A stretch of DNA of 64,000 bases from an uncultured Oscillospiraceae bacterium (GTDB taxonomy: Bacteria; Bacillota; Clostridia; Oscillospirales; Oscillospiraceae), in the NCBI GenBank assembly GCA_947624985.1, contig CANQMO010000009.1, positions 1 through 64,000 of the forward strand. The letters run 5' to 3'. The position numbers and the translations under genes are program-made. The number at the start of each line of letters is the position of its first letter. Positions within the stretch are counted from its first letter, which is position 1. This document shows positions 42,507 through 51,670 of this stretch, in pieces. Under the pieces are notes generated by a model. That model did no database searches, was not told where the DNA came from, and saw only the letters and a list, made by a program, of their open reading frames with translations.

Positions 42507-44252
42507 CTAAGAGACCGTATCTGCTTCGATATTTTTGTGCGTAACATGTATAAAGGCATTGTCCACGCTTTCCGCAACGATCCGGCTGTCCACGCCGGCG
42601 CTCTGTCCGGCGTAATCCTCAAGCGTAACGATAGCATAGTACTCTTCATCCGGTATCGTTTCCAGCGTATGATCACGGTCATACTTCAAAGTCATATCCA
42701 TGAGCATAGACTGAAAAAAGGACTGCCAGTTCCCGTTATCCAGGACGTACACCGGACATTCGCCGACGTCATAGTTTTCGATCGTATCAATAAGCTCGGA
42801 CTCTTCTCTGTACCGGCTCTGCACACCGACGATATCCCGGATCGGAAAACCCGCATTTACGATCCCGAACACAGCGAGCAGCGTCATCGCGATATAACTC
42901 ACCGCCCGGCGGCTTCTCATCGAACGCCATATGGCATAAAATCCCAATATGCCGAAAAAAGCGGCCGCGAAAACAAAATCCGGAAAAAAGCCGTTGACGT
43001 AGGGAGAGAGGCCGGGTGCGTTTATCCTGTGGAAAAGCGGCTCGGCAACGCTCTTGACCGTGCACCTCGCGGCCAACGCGCAAACCGCCACAGTGAACAT
43101 ATACGCCGGCATATATGAGCGGCCCGTCGCCTCCTCTTTATCCGAAAGCATGCGCAACAATCCGTATCCGATCATGATTATCGTCAAAGGTTCAACATAT
43201 CTTCCGTAAAAGATATTGTCGATCCGCAGCCGGCTGATATCTTGCCTCATCCCCATGAACATAGCCGAAACGGCCAACACCCCGCAAAACGACAGCGTGA
43301 ACCAGATTTCCATCGCCGCGTCTTGAATGCTGCGGGCTCTCGCCTTTTGGACGATCCGCCGGAACATATAAAACAGCCCCACCGGAACGATACCGAAGGA
43401 AGATATACACATGTTGAAGGATTGGCAGCACAGAACGCCAAGAAAATTCAAAACGACTTTCACAGAGAGGGGCCACAGTCTTTCAAAGACCGCTCCCGCG
43501 CTGTTGCCGGTAGGCGCTTCGCCCTTCCAGGTGATGGATATGGCAACGCGGTTAAATATCCTGAAAGCGACTGCAAACACGACGAACGTCGCTATAAATA
43601 TCGCCAAGAGCTTTCCATTGATCTTTTTCTTGAAAAACAGGATCGCAAATATAATGACGCCTGTGATCAGAACCGGCAGCATTCTGTTGTGGCAGATGTA
43701 CAGATAATTCAAAAGCGCCCCGAATAGAACGACCCGGCTTACCTTCGCTTCCTGTAGAATCTGCTGTAGCAGCAGCGTAACGGCAGTAAATATGAACAGC
43801 ACCCATGTCTCGCTCCACGCAATGCACGCGTGTATCAGAACAGACGGGTAAAAGCATACGCAGGCGGAGACCGCCGTGACCAAAAAACCGTCTGCTGTTT
43901 TAAACCATCCTCTCAGCAATCGCCGTTGCATGAGAAATACCGCCGCTATCAACAGTGCGTTTATGACATTGACGCAGCGGTAGATCACCGTCATATCCGA
44001 AAACAGAAAAAACAGCGGCGCCAGGACCAGGCTCCACCCATAGCTGTACCAGTTGCTGTGGCGCATGACCTCGTGCCAGTCCAGTCCGGCGAACGACGCC
44101 GCGTGTGCAAGATATCCCAATTCGTCATCAAATATATGCGGCCCGTAGAGAGCGCCGATATTCCTGATATTGAACAGGAAGATAACCACGGCCAGAACAG
44201 CCGTGAGCGCGGTGCAAGGATCGATATTCTTTTTTCTCATATAACGTCGCAT
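42507..44252 (-). CDS. GT-C-like membrane protein without the beta-sandwich domain
   Basis: The 581-residue protein is a close paralogue of the N-terminal two thirds of the 844-residue protein: the same FDDELGYLAHAASFAGLDWHE-type loop, DMTVIYRCVNVINALL and SACVCFYPSVLIHA segments, and about 11 helices. It ends shortly after the extracytoplasmic FFQSMLMDMTLKYD stretch and has no C-terminal beta domain and no long G tract. The ATG at 44252 is chosen because an AGAAAGG stretch precedes it and the first transmembrane helix follows after about 15 residues; earlier in-frame codons are possible. It probably transfers a sugar outside the membrane. Confidence 0.82.
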   Translation of the reverse strand: MRRYMRKKNIDPCTALTAVLAVVIFLFNIRNIGALYGPHIFDDELGYLAHAASFAGLDWHEVMRHSNWYSYGWSLVLAPLFFLFSDMTVIYRCVNVINALLIAAVFLMQRRLLRGWFKTADGFLVTAVSACVCFYPSVLIHACIAWSETWVLFIFTAVTLLLQQILQEAKVSRVVLFGALLNYLYICHNRMLPVLITGVIIFAILFFKKKINGKLLAIFIATFVVFAVAFRIFNRVAISITWKGEAPTGNSAGAVFERLWPLSVKVVLNFLGVLCCQSFNMCISSFGIVPVGLFYMFRRIVQKARARSIQDAAMEIWFTLSFCGVLAVSAMFMGMRQDISRLRIDNIFYGRYVEPLTIIMIGYGLLRMLSDKEEATGRSYMPAYMFTVAVCALAARCTVKSVAEPLFHRINAPGLSPYVNGFFPDFVFAAAFFGILGFYAIWRSMRSRRAVSYIAMTLLAVFGIVNAGFPIRDIVGVQSRYREESELIDTIENYDVGECPVYVLDNGNWQSFFQSMLMDMTLKYDRDHTLETIPDEEYYAIVTLEDYAGQSAGVDSRIVAESVDNAFIHVTHKNIEADTVS

Positions 44253-44355
44253 CGCCTTTCTGCGCGAAAATATGCGGGCCGCATGGAGACTGCGGCCCTG
44301 GTCGGTCCGCGTCGATCCTTTTCCAAAGAATTGGGCCGACTGTACCACGGCCTGA

Positions 44356-46596
44356 TCATTCCGTTTTCTCAAACACTATTTTGTCGATAGAGATGCCGAG
44401 CGTGCGGGTGTCAGTCAAGCCCAGATCCGCCGGGCTCCAAAGGGAGGAGTATATGCTCATCACGTTGTCTCCGTGGTCGTCCAGCAGGTCCCCATCCAGT
44501 TTGAAGGAGAGCTCCGTCTGTCCTTTTTCCAGCGTGAAGTCAAAACCGTCCTCAGTCCGGCCATTTATGACGACGCTCCCCTCAACGGACCCTTCTCCCG
44601 ATTCGACGAAAGGGATCGTCGTGCCGAGATAGAGCGTGCAAACGTAGTCCTCCCCGCTCTCCAATGTGGGCAGGCTTATCGTGGCGGGAGATGTCGTGCT
44701 CCATCGTGTTCCATTTTCAACGCCGCCAAAGCCGGAGAGATCGAAAAACTCAAGCTCGCCGAGATCATAGGTCAGATCATCTATCTCGACCTGGGGAAGA
44801 TGGATCTCCTCTGCCAGGCTATTTTCACACAGCATCACATAGTCGCTGTTGTACAGCCACACCCTGTAATCATCTTTGGGAAGCTCGCCATAGTTGTCCA
44901 GCGCCGAAATGATCACATCGTATCGTGGTCGGTTGGCCTGCTCACTGCGCACCCCCCCCACATATATAGCGTTGTGGATCATGTTATTCTGAAAATCATA
45001 ATACACATAATGGTCTTCGCTATCCACAAACACGTTCTTTCCTCTTAAGCTCGATTCCACCGCGTCTACCAGTTCCCGGAAGTTTTTGCTCCCGTTTGCC
45101 GCCTGTGCGGTAAACGTATATACTTTGCTCGAATAGTATCCCGTGAACACAAAGCAGGCGATGACAAGGATCCCGGCAAACGCCCTGAGTTCATCCTTGC
45201 GCCTGTTGACCGTGAACGCCAAGAAGATCAGCGCCGACACGGCCGCGGCAAACAGGGAGCAGTTTATAAAGGAAAACCCTCCCATCAGCCTGTAGAAAAA
45301 CAGTCCCGGCGTTGAATTCACCTGTACCGTCGGCCAATTCACCTTTCCATGGTTGAGCGCCACCAGCTGGTCCGCATACCGGACCACCACCACCGAGAAG
45401 ACCGCATATGCCAAAAACGCGCCTCCGGCCATCAGCGCGGTCTGCCGTTTAGGCTCATCCTTCAGATCAAAGAGTTTTAAAATGCCAAACAACAGGAACA
45501 CGCCCACGGCACACTCCGCGTACCGCCCATATACGATACCGTCGATCCGCTTTGACAAACCGGGTATGTCCGGCAGAGTGTTGTTCATGGTCAGCGCGCT
45601 GATCGCCGTGACGCCCATATAGGCAAGCAGGAAAAAGCATATAGAAAACGGCAGGCCGTCGCTGTCCCTGTCTTTGAAATACCTCCACAGCTTCTGCACC
45701 GCGTAGACCAGCCCCCACAGGCACAGCATGAACGAGGCCGTGAACGCATACCAGAGCTTGCCGATAACGGATTTCACGAGCCCCACCAGGTATATAGTGC
45801 CTGTGAACAGCCGGGCGACATAGTTGATCCGACGGGAATAATCGGCGCCGGACATATCGTCCTCCCCCCAAAGAGCCCCGGAGAAGTATCCGGCCATCTG
45901 CTGGTTTATCACAAAAAATACCAGCACCGGAGCCAGCAGGAATACCAGATCCTTCCACCCTATCTTCCGTCTGGCCAACATCACGACGACCGTTATCCCA
46001 AAAGCGATCAGAATGCCTACCGCCCTGTTGTGGGCGATATACACGACCGACACGATACAGCCCAGCCACACGCCTCTGCCATAGGAGGGCTTTTCCTCGT
46101 AGCGGACGAATGACAGGAACAGCACCCAGATCAAAAAGTACAGGAACGTCTCCACGACGGCGATCTTGGCCTGATGGATATAAGAGGAATACAGCGCGAC
46201 GACGAACGACGCGAACAACAGCCTGTAGCGGTCGATCCCCCTGCCGAACCGTTTGGCTATGGAGAAGCAGAGCAGAAGGCTCAGCGTCGCCCACAGGGCG
46301 TTCAGAGCGATCGCCGCCCGATACATGCTGGGCATATCGTCAAACAGCAGGAAAAGGGGCGCCAGGATCAGACTGTACCCATAAGTATACCAGGGCGCCG
46401 CGCTCTCGCGGATCACTTGGCTCCAATCATGGCCGGTCAGCAAAGCCGCACCGGACCAATAGCCCATCTCCTCGGGATACAAAAACGGACTATACAGTTT
46501 CTGCACGCCAAAAATATGAACGGCGAAACAGACCGCGCAGAGGATCAGTGCCGTCATCCAAAACTTTCTGTCAGATCGATCTCGTTGAAGCCCCAT
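44356..46596 (-). CDS. Large GT-C-like membrane protein with C-terminal beta-sandwich domain; carries a G8 tract in frame
   Basis: The 746-residue protein has about 12 transmembrane helices and the acidic loop FLYPEEMGYWSGAALL in place of DDELGY. Its C-terminal extracytoplasmic domain ends SPADLGLTDTRTLGISIDK, the same domain type as in the 844-residue protein. The start is the ATG at 46596 with AAGGAG six bases upstream; an upstream GTG has no site. Eight G (44952-44959) encode Gly-Gly in YVGGVRSEQ, just after the last helix. A slip would truncate the protein before the beta domain. It is the first gene of its transcript, with its own promoter. Confidence 0.84.
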   Translation of the reverse strand: MGLQRDRSDRKFWMTALILCAVCFAVHIFGVQKLYSPFLYPEEMGYWSGAALLTGHDWSQVIRESAAPWYTYGYSLILAPLFLLFDDMPSMYRAAIALNALWATLSLLLCFSIAKRFGRGIDRYRLLFASFVVALYSSYIHQAKIAVVETFLYFLIWVLFLSFVRYEEKPSYGRGVWLGCIVSVVYIAHNRAVGILIAFGITVVVMLARRKIGWKDLVFLLAPVLVFFVINQQMAGYFSGALWGEDDMSGADYSRRINYVARLFTGTIYLVGLVKSVIGKLWYAFTASFMLCLWGLVYAVQKLWRYFKDRDSDGLPFSICFFLLAYMGVTAISALTMNNTLPDIPGLSKRIDGIVYGRYAECAVGVFLLFGILKLFDLKDEPKRQTALMAGGAFLAYAVFSVVVVRYADQLVALNHGKVNWPTVQVNSTPGLFFYRLMGGFSFINCSLFAAAVSALIFLAFTVNRRKDELRAFAGILVIACFVFTGYYSSKVYTFTAQAANGSKNFRELVDAVESSLRGKNVFVDSEDHYVYYDFQNNMIHNAIYVGGVRSEQANRPRYDVIISALDNYGELPKDDYRVWLYNSDYVMLCENSLAEEIHLPQVEIDDLTYDLGELEFFDLSGFGGVENGTRWSTTSPATISLPTLESGEDYVCTLYLGTTIPFVESGEGSVEGSVVINGRTEDGFDFTLEKGQTELSFKLDGDLLDDHGDNVMSIYSSLWSPADLGLTDTRTLGISIDKIVFEKTE
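44952..44959. repeat. Homopolymer C8 (G8 in coding strand), gene in frame
   Basis: Eight consecutive C on the plus strand inside the 746-residue GT-C-like gene. Confidence 0.95.
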
Positions 46597-46680
46597 TCTC
46601 CGCTCCTTGATCACTGTGGTGTCCGGCCTTTCGTCCGTTGACACGAAGGCCCGTAAAACGCCCTTTCGCGTATTCAGGGC

Positions 46681-46709
46681 ATTTTACCATATAATCCCTC
46701 TGATTACAA
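46681..46709 (-). promoter_or_regulatory. Promoter of the upstream glycan transcript
   Basis: On the minus strand TTGTAA (46709-46704), 17-base spacer, TAAAAT (46686-46681). It matches the promoter at 42390-42418 in both boxes and most of the spacer. Confidence 0.8.
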
Positions 46710-46742
46710 GGTCCTTCGACATCCCTCCATCACCGGCAAAAA

Positions 46743-46770
46743 AAGAAGCCCCCTGTCCGGGGACTTCTTC
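46743..46770 (-). terminator. Intrinsic terminator of the SpoIVB-like gene
   Basis: On the minus strand a GC-rich stem with CTTCTT/AAGAAG base pairs at its foot is followed by a run of seven T. It resembles the hairpin at 42447-42485 in sequence. Confidence 0.82.
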
Positions 46771-46795
46771 CTCGCCGCAGCGCGCGGTGTCCTGT

Positions 46796-47803
46796 CTATG
46801 CGGCCGCGTCCAGCATGGTGTCGATGAACACGCCGTACCCCCGCGTGGGGTCGTTGACCAGCACGTGTGTCACCGCGCCGACGAGCTTGCCGTTTTGGAT
46901 GATGGGGCTGCCGCTCATGCCCTGGACGATGCCGCCGGTCTTTTCCAGAAGCTCCGGGTCCGTCACATGCACGGTCAGGTCCCGCCCGCTGCCGGCGGCC
47001 ATGCCGCTGCGGGCGATCTCCACCTCATATTCCTCCGTCTCCTGCCCCGCCACGCAGGCAAGGATGGTGGCCGGGCCCTTCTGCACCTCCGACGGCGAGC
47101 CCACCGGCATGGCCGGGCGCAGCGGGCCCAGGCTGCCGCTGATGGCGCCGAAAATGCCGCAGGTCGTGTTGCGGTTTATGCACCCGACCACATCGCCCGG
47201 GTCAAAGCTGCCGGCCAATTCGCCCGGCGCGCCGGAGGCGCCCCGCTTGATGTCCACGATCTGCGCCCGGCATACGCTGCCGCTGGACACCGGCAGCAGC
47301 ACGCCCGTATCCACATCGTTCACCCCGTGCCCCAGAGCGCCGAAGGCGCCTGTGGCCGGGTCTATATACGTCACCGTGCCAATGCCCGCCACGCCGTCGC
47401 GCAGCCAGAGCCCCAGCCGCAGCCCGCCGTTTTCCTCCCGGGCCGGCGTCACGCTGACGCACAGGGACTGGCCGTTTCGCTGCACCGTCACCTGGGCGGG
47501 GCAGCCGTCCAGCGCCTCCACGGCGTCGATGAGCTCCGCTGCGTTTTCCACCTGCCGGCCCTCCACCGCCACGATCACGTCGCCCGCCTGCAACCCCGCG
47601 TCAGCCGCGGGGCTGACCGTGCCATGGTCCGTCTGCACCTGGGTAAGGCCCGCCACCAAAACGCCCTTCATTTGTATCTGTATCCCGACGGTCTCTCCCA
47701 CGGGGATCAGAGCGCCGTTCGCAAAGGCTGTCACCGTACAGACAGCCGTCGTCATGATTATCGTCACGGCTGTTTGCAGCCGCAAAAACCATCGCTTTGC
47801 CAT
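46796..47803 (-). CDS. spoIVB: SpoIVB-type serine peptidase (family S55) with PDZ domain
   Basis: The 335-residue protein has an N-terminal membrane/signal segment, a PDZ domain (about 50-115) with AADAGLQAGDVIVAVEGR, and the S55 peptidase with catalytic His in ALGHGVND and Ser in IVQGMSGSPIIQNGKLVGAVTH. SpoIVB is made in the forespore and triggers pro-sigma-K processing through SpoIVFA. The usual neighbours recN and spo0A are absent, so it could be a second S55 peptidase with a different role. It is transcribed alone with its own terminator. The 270 bases upstream (47804-48073) contain no other gene, only the TRAP terminator. Confidence 0.88.
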   Translation of the reverse strand: MAKRWFLRLQTAVTIIMTTAVCTVTAFANGALIPVGETVGIQIQMKGVLVAGLTQVQTDHGTVSPAADAGLQAGDVIVAVEGRQVENAAELIDAVEALDGCPAQVTVQRNGQSLCVSVTPAREENGGLRLGLWLRDGVAGIGTVTYIDPATGAFGALGHGVNDVDTGVLLPVSSGSVCRAQIVDIKRGASGAPGELAGSFDPGDVVGCINRNTTCGIFGAISGSLGPLRPAMPVGSPSEVQKGPATILACVAGQETEEYEVEIARSGMAAGSGRDLTVHVTDPELLEKTGGIVQGMSGSPIIQNGKLVGAVTHVLVNDPTRGYGVFIDTMLDAAA

Positions 47804-48021
47804 TTTTCATCCTCCCGTCTTTCTGCCGGCCCATTCAGTATGCGAGAAAGCGGGTCACGAAACCGCGCTAAAATATCTCTTTGCTTCCACCGGCCCCGCA
47901 CACGCGCCCGCAGACCGGTTTTCAGGCAAAGGCGATTTTTTCCATTTGATCTGACTTCGCCGCATCATTACTATCGTGTCCGTAGGACGGGAAAATAGCA
48001 TGGCAAATTTTGCGCGGAAAA

Positions 48022-48057
48022 AAGTTTTGGCAGCCGGTGATCCGGCTGCCAAAACTT
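48022..48057 (-). terminator. Intrinsic terminator of the TRAP transporter operon
   Basis: A perfect 16-bp stem (48022-48037 with 48042-48057) followed by T6 on the minus strand, 16 bases after the permease stop. Confidence 0.92.
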
Positions 48058-48073
48058 GGCGTATACAGATGTG

Positions 48074-50068
48074 TCACGCCGCTGTGGGGGCGTCCTTTTT
48101 GTGAACGAAGCTCTGGAACAGGTAGATACCCGCCACCACGGCGAGACCCACCACATCGCTGACGGTGCCCGGATAGATAAGGAACAATCCCGCGGCCAGA
48201 GCCACGACGCGCAGCGGCCAGGGGACCGTCCCCTTGAAGTAGCCCTCCAGACCGATCCCCAGGGCCAGTATGCCCAATATGGACGTAATGGCCACCTGCA
48301 CCACCTCGAAGGCGGTGGTATCCACCAGCACCATGGCCGGGTTCATCGCCAGGATGTAGGGCACCACGAACGCGGCGATGGCCAGCTTTGTGGCGTTGAA
48401 GGCCGTTTTCATAGGCGGGGCCTTGGCGATGGCGGACCCGGCGTAGGCCGCCAGGGCCACCGGCGGGGTGATATCGGCCACGATACCGAAATAGAACACG
48501 AAGAAGTGGGCTGCCATCTGGGGCACGCCCATCTGGATGAGGATGGGGGCGCAGGTGGAGGCCATAATGCAGTAGTTGGCGGTGGTGGGCACGCCCATGC
48601 CCAGTATGATACAGCACAGCATGGTCAAAAACAGCGCGATGATCAGGTGCCCGCCGGACACGGATACGATGGCGGTGATGAGCTTGGAGGCCAGACCCGT
48701 CATGTTGATACACCCGGCGATGACCCCCGCCATGCCACAGGCGGCCGCCACGGTGATACAGCTCTTGGCGCCCGCCGCCAGCGCGTCAAAGAAGGACAGC
48801 GGGGTCATGCGGTGTTCCTTGTTGAACAGGCTGACCACCACAGCCGCCACGATGGAGATAGCCGCGGCGAAGGCCATGGTCCGGGTGCCGCTGGACACCA
48901 GCCACACCAGGATGACCAGTGGCAGCAGCAGATAGATCTTGCCGATCAGGTGGCTGAACTTGGGCAGCTCGCTGCGGGGGATGCCCTTCAGACCCAGCTT
49001 CCTGGCCTCCAGGTGGACGCAGATGAATATGCCCAAGAAGTACAGCACCGCCGGCAGGATGGCCCGGACGATGATGTTGGAATAGGGCACGCCCACATAC
49101 TCCGCCATCAGGAAAGCCGCCGCGCCCATGATGGGGGGCATGATCTGCCCGCCGGTGGAGGCGGCCGCCTCCACGGCCCCGGCGAACTCGCCCTTGTAGC
49201 CGGTCTTTTTCATCATGGGGATGGTGACGGAGCCGGTGGTGACCGTGTTGCCCACGGAGGAGCCGGACACCATGCCGCACAGGGCGGAGGAGATGACCGC
49301 CACCTTGGCCGGGCCGCCGGAGGAGGATCCGGCCACGCAGTTGGCCAGGTTGATGAAGAAATCGCTGATACCGGTCCGCTCCAGAAACGCGCCGAAGATG
49401 ATGAACACCACGATGAACTTGGCGCAGACCTGGATGGGGGTAGTGAGTACGCCGGTGGTCTGGAAGAACAGCCCGATGGTCACCTGCCGCACGGCCCGGG
49501 CCGGACCGAAGCCCCGGCCGAACCAGTAATAGTACAGTGCGTAGATCAGGAACACGCCCGCCACGCACAGGATGGGCAGACCCACGCTCCGCCGGCACAG
49601 CTCCACCACCGACAGGATGCCGATGACGCCGATGGCGATCTCATAGCTTTTGATGTTCATGGTCCCCAGGCGGACCGTCAGGCTCTGGGCGTTGACCACC
49701 ACATAGAAAAAGGCGCCTGCTCCCAGGAGCATGATGAGCCAGTCATACCAGGGCATGGAGTTGACCTTCTGCTCGCCCTTTTTGATGGGGAACGTCAGGT
49801 AGCCGATGACGATGATGCACCCCAGGAAAGAGGGGTAGCGGATCAGGTCCAGCCAGGTGGCGAACAGCGTCACATAAATGGAGAACAGGGAGAAGGCGGC
49901 CAGCACCGCGCTCACGACCCACTTCTGCCAGCCCTCCCAGACCCGGGTATTGGACTCCCGGTCATATTTTTTCATGACCTCGTCCACCGCGGCCTGGTCG
50001 AACATGTGCTCCTCAGCCCGCTCCTCGGCGATCTCCTTTTCCATCTCCAGCTTCTTTTCCTTGTCCAT
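48074..50068 (-). CDS. TRAP transporter fused permease (TAXI type)
   Basis: The 664-residue protein fuses the small four-helix (DctQ) and the large (DctM) subunits of a tripartite ATP-independent transporter. After a charged N terminus (about 1-45), helices run to the end, with ELCRRSVGLPIL, GAFLERTGISDFFINLANC, SGSSVGNTVTTGSVTIPMMKK and GMGVPTTANYCIM typical of DctM in TAXI systems. It uses an ion gradient to import the ligand bound by the upstream TAXI protein. The ATG at 50068 has GGAGG upstream; an earlier start would add 21 residues covering a hairpin region. Confidence 0.93.
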   Translation of the reverse strand: MDKEKKLEMEKEIAEERAEEHMFDQAAVDEVMKKYDRESNTRVWEGWQKWVVSAVLAAFSLFSIYVTLFATWLDLIRYPSFLGCIIVIGYLTFPIKKGEQKVNSMPWYDWLIMLLGAGAFFYVVVNAQSLTVRLGTMNIKSYEIAIGVIGILSVVELCRRSVGLPILCVAGVFLIYALYYYWFGRGFGPARAVRQVTIGLFFQTTGVLTTPIQVCAKFIVVFIIFGAFLERTGISDFFINLANCVAGSSSGGPAKVAVISSALCGMVSGSSVGNTVTTGSVTIPMMKKTGYKGEFAGAVEAAASTGGQIMPPIMGAAAFLMAEYVGVPYSNIIVRAILPAVLYFLGIFICVHLEARKLGLKGIPRSELPKFSHLIGKIYLLLPLVILVWLVSSGTRTMAFAAAISIVAAVVVSLFNKEHRMTPLSFFDALAAGAKSCITVAAACGMAGVIAGCINMTGLASKLITAIVSVSGGHLIIALFLTMLCCIILGMGVPTTANYCIMASTCAPILIQMGVPQMAAHFFVFYFGIVADITPPVALAAYAGSAIAKAPPMKTAFNATKLAIAAFVVPYILAMNPAMVLVDTTAFEVVQVAITSILGILALGIGLEGYFKGTVPWPLRVVALAAGLFLIYPGTVSDVVGLAVVAGIYLFQSFVHKKDAPTAA

Positions 50069-50112
50069 GGGCAATGACCTCCATCGGTGTGAATAACGAC
50101 CCCAGAAGCCAT

Positions 50113-50200
50113 AGGGACGGCTGTGGGACACAGCCGTCCCTGCGGCCTCTGCTTTCCGGTAGTTTCAATCAAGGAGTGCCGCTGGGAAAGCGGCACTCCT
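50113..50200 (-). promoter_or_regulatory. Two hairpins between the TAXI and permease genes
   Basis: A 13-bp hairpin (around 50113-50142) and a 12-bp hairpin (arms 50172-50183 and 50189-50200) lie in the 155-base gap. There is no T run, so they probably stabilise the binding-protein mRNA and reduce permease expression rather than end transcription. Confidence 0.6.
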
Positions 50201-50223
50201 GCCTTGTTGACGGGTCGGAGGCC

Positions 50224-51357
50224 TTACTCGGCGACCTGGACCTCGATGTCGTGTTCAGCGTAGTACTTGGCAGCGCCGGCGGCAAAGGGAGCGGCGATGC
50301 CCTCGGTGGCGAAGGTCAGATCCAGCTCAGCGCCCTTGGCGTGCAGCTCGGTGATGGCGTCCTTGTTGTCAAAGATGGTGGACACGATGGTGTAGGCCGT
50401 ATCCTCGTCGATGTCCGCCCGGGCGATCAGGGTCGCCTTGGTGGTGATGGTGGTGCAGTCCTCGTCGCAGCCCTTGTAGGTGCCGGCGGGGATGGTGTAA
50501 GAGGCGTACCAGGGGGCGTCGGCCAGCAGCTTCTCCATATGCTCCTCGTCGATGGAGACCAGGTACACATCCTTGGTGGCGGCCAGGTCGGTGATGGCGG
50601 GAGTGGGAGCGCCGGCGGTCTGCACAGCCACGTCGATCTTGCCGTCCTTCAGGCTCTCAGCGGAGTCGCCGAAGGACTGATACACGGGGGTGATGTCGTC
50701 CAGGGTCATGTCATAGGCGGCCAGGATGTCCACGGTGTTGTAGTAGGTGCCGGAGCCCACGTCGCCCACGCACACGTTCTTGCCCTTCATGTCAGCCACG
50801 GACTTGATGTCCGGGTCGCAGGTGACCAGCTGCACGGTCTCGGCGTACAGGGCGCCCAGGGACACAAAGGAGGTGACAGCGCCGGTCTCCTCAAAGGTGT
50901 TGGTGCCGTTGTAGGCATAGCCCAGCACGTCGGACTGGACGGTGGCCAGGTCGTACATGCCCTGGTCGATGCCGGTGATGTTGGCAGCGGAGCCGCCGGT
51001 GGCGTTGACGGTGATGTCCAGGCCGGTCTCCTGCTTCAGGTATGTGGCCAGCACGCCGCCGTAGGCGTAATAGGTGCCGGACTCGCCGCCGGTGCCCATA
51101 GCCAGGCTCTCGCCGGAAGCGGGGGCCTCAGCCTCATCGGCAGGCTCCTCAGCCTCGTCAGCAGCGTCCTCGGCCTCATCAGCGGGAGCTTCGGCCTCAT
51201 CGGCAGCGCCCTCAGCCTCATCGGCGTCCCCAGCGTCCTCGGCGGCCTCGGTGGCCTCGGGCTCGTCAGCGGGGGCCTCCTCGGTCTTGGAGCCGCCGCA
51301 GGCGGCCAGGCTCATGACCATCAGCAGCGCCAGAAGCAGTGCAAGAAGTCTTTTCAT
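50224..51357 (-). CDS. TAXI-family TRAP transporter solute-binding lipoprotein
   Basis: The 377-residue protein begins with a lipoprotein signal peptide whose lipobox is SLAAC, followed by about 60 residues of Ala/Glu/Asp/Pro low-complexity linker (repeats of ADEAEAPADEAE type). The rest is the TAXI solute-binding domain with MGTGGESGTYYAYGGVLATYL and QSDVLGYAYNGTNTF. It delivers a small acidic ligand (the family handles glutamate or other carboxylates) to the downstream permease. The ATG at 51357 has GGAGG eight bases upstream; the earlier in-frame start overlaps the leader. Confidence 0.93.
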   Translation of the reverse strand: MKRLLALLLALLMVMSLAACGGSKTEEAPADEPEATEAAEDAGDADEAEGAADEAEAPADEAEDAADEAEEPADEAEAPASGESLAMGTGGESGTYYAYGGVLATYLKQETGLDITVNATGGSAANITGIDQGMYDLATVQSDVLGYAYNGTNTFEETGAVTSFVSLGALYAETVQLVTCDPDIKSVADMKGKNVCVGDVGSGTYYNTVDILAAYDMTLDDITPVYQSFGDSAESLKDGKIDVAVQTAGAPTPAITDLAATKDVYLVSIDEEHMEKLLADAPWYASYTIPAGTYKGCDEDCTTITTKATLIARADIDEDTAYTIVSTIFDNKDAITELHAKGAELDLTFATEGIAAPFAAGAAKYYAEHDIEVQVAE

Positions 51358-51427
51358 GGTTTTGTCCTCCAATGCGAAAAAATCATTTCTTTGCAAAATT
51401 TGGAATTTGATTCTGCAAGATGTTGCT

Positions 51428-51456
51428 ATTATACTTGCCTTACTTTAAAATATCAA
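51428..51456 (-). promoter_or_regulatory. Promoter of the TAXI TRAP operon
   Basis: On the minus strand TTGATA (51456-51451), 17-base spacer, TATAAT (51433-51428), about 70 bases before the start. Confidence 0.8.
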
Positions 51457-51602
51457 GGGCAAAATGAAAGTTTAGACGTATAAAATTTCAGAATCATAAT
51501 ATTTGCCCAGTTACCGTCCGGCCTGCGGCCATTTTTTTGTCATCCTGTACAAAGCCCCTCTGTCGGATCCTGTCCGGCCCGGTCGGCCCGGTCCGGGACG
51601 CA

Positions 51603-51630
51603 TTGACTTTTTCACCGGGACAGCTATAAT
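51603..51630 (+). promoter_or_regulatory. Promoter of the FMN-dependent oxidase gene
   Basis: TTGACT (51603-51608), 16-base spacer, TATAAT (51625-51630). The remaining part of the 313-base spacer to the TRAP operon shows no gene. Confidence 0.75.
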
Positions 51631-51670
51631 AAAATGCATAAATCATATACATAAAAAGGAGTCTGCGACT

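Noticed and set aside
45860..45869. C6 run in the 746-residue GT-C-like gene as a fifth phase-variable tract
   Set aside because: Runs of six C or G also occur in ordinary genes of this GC-rich window, such as near 18170, 11030 and 49130.
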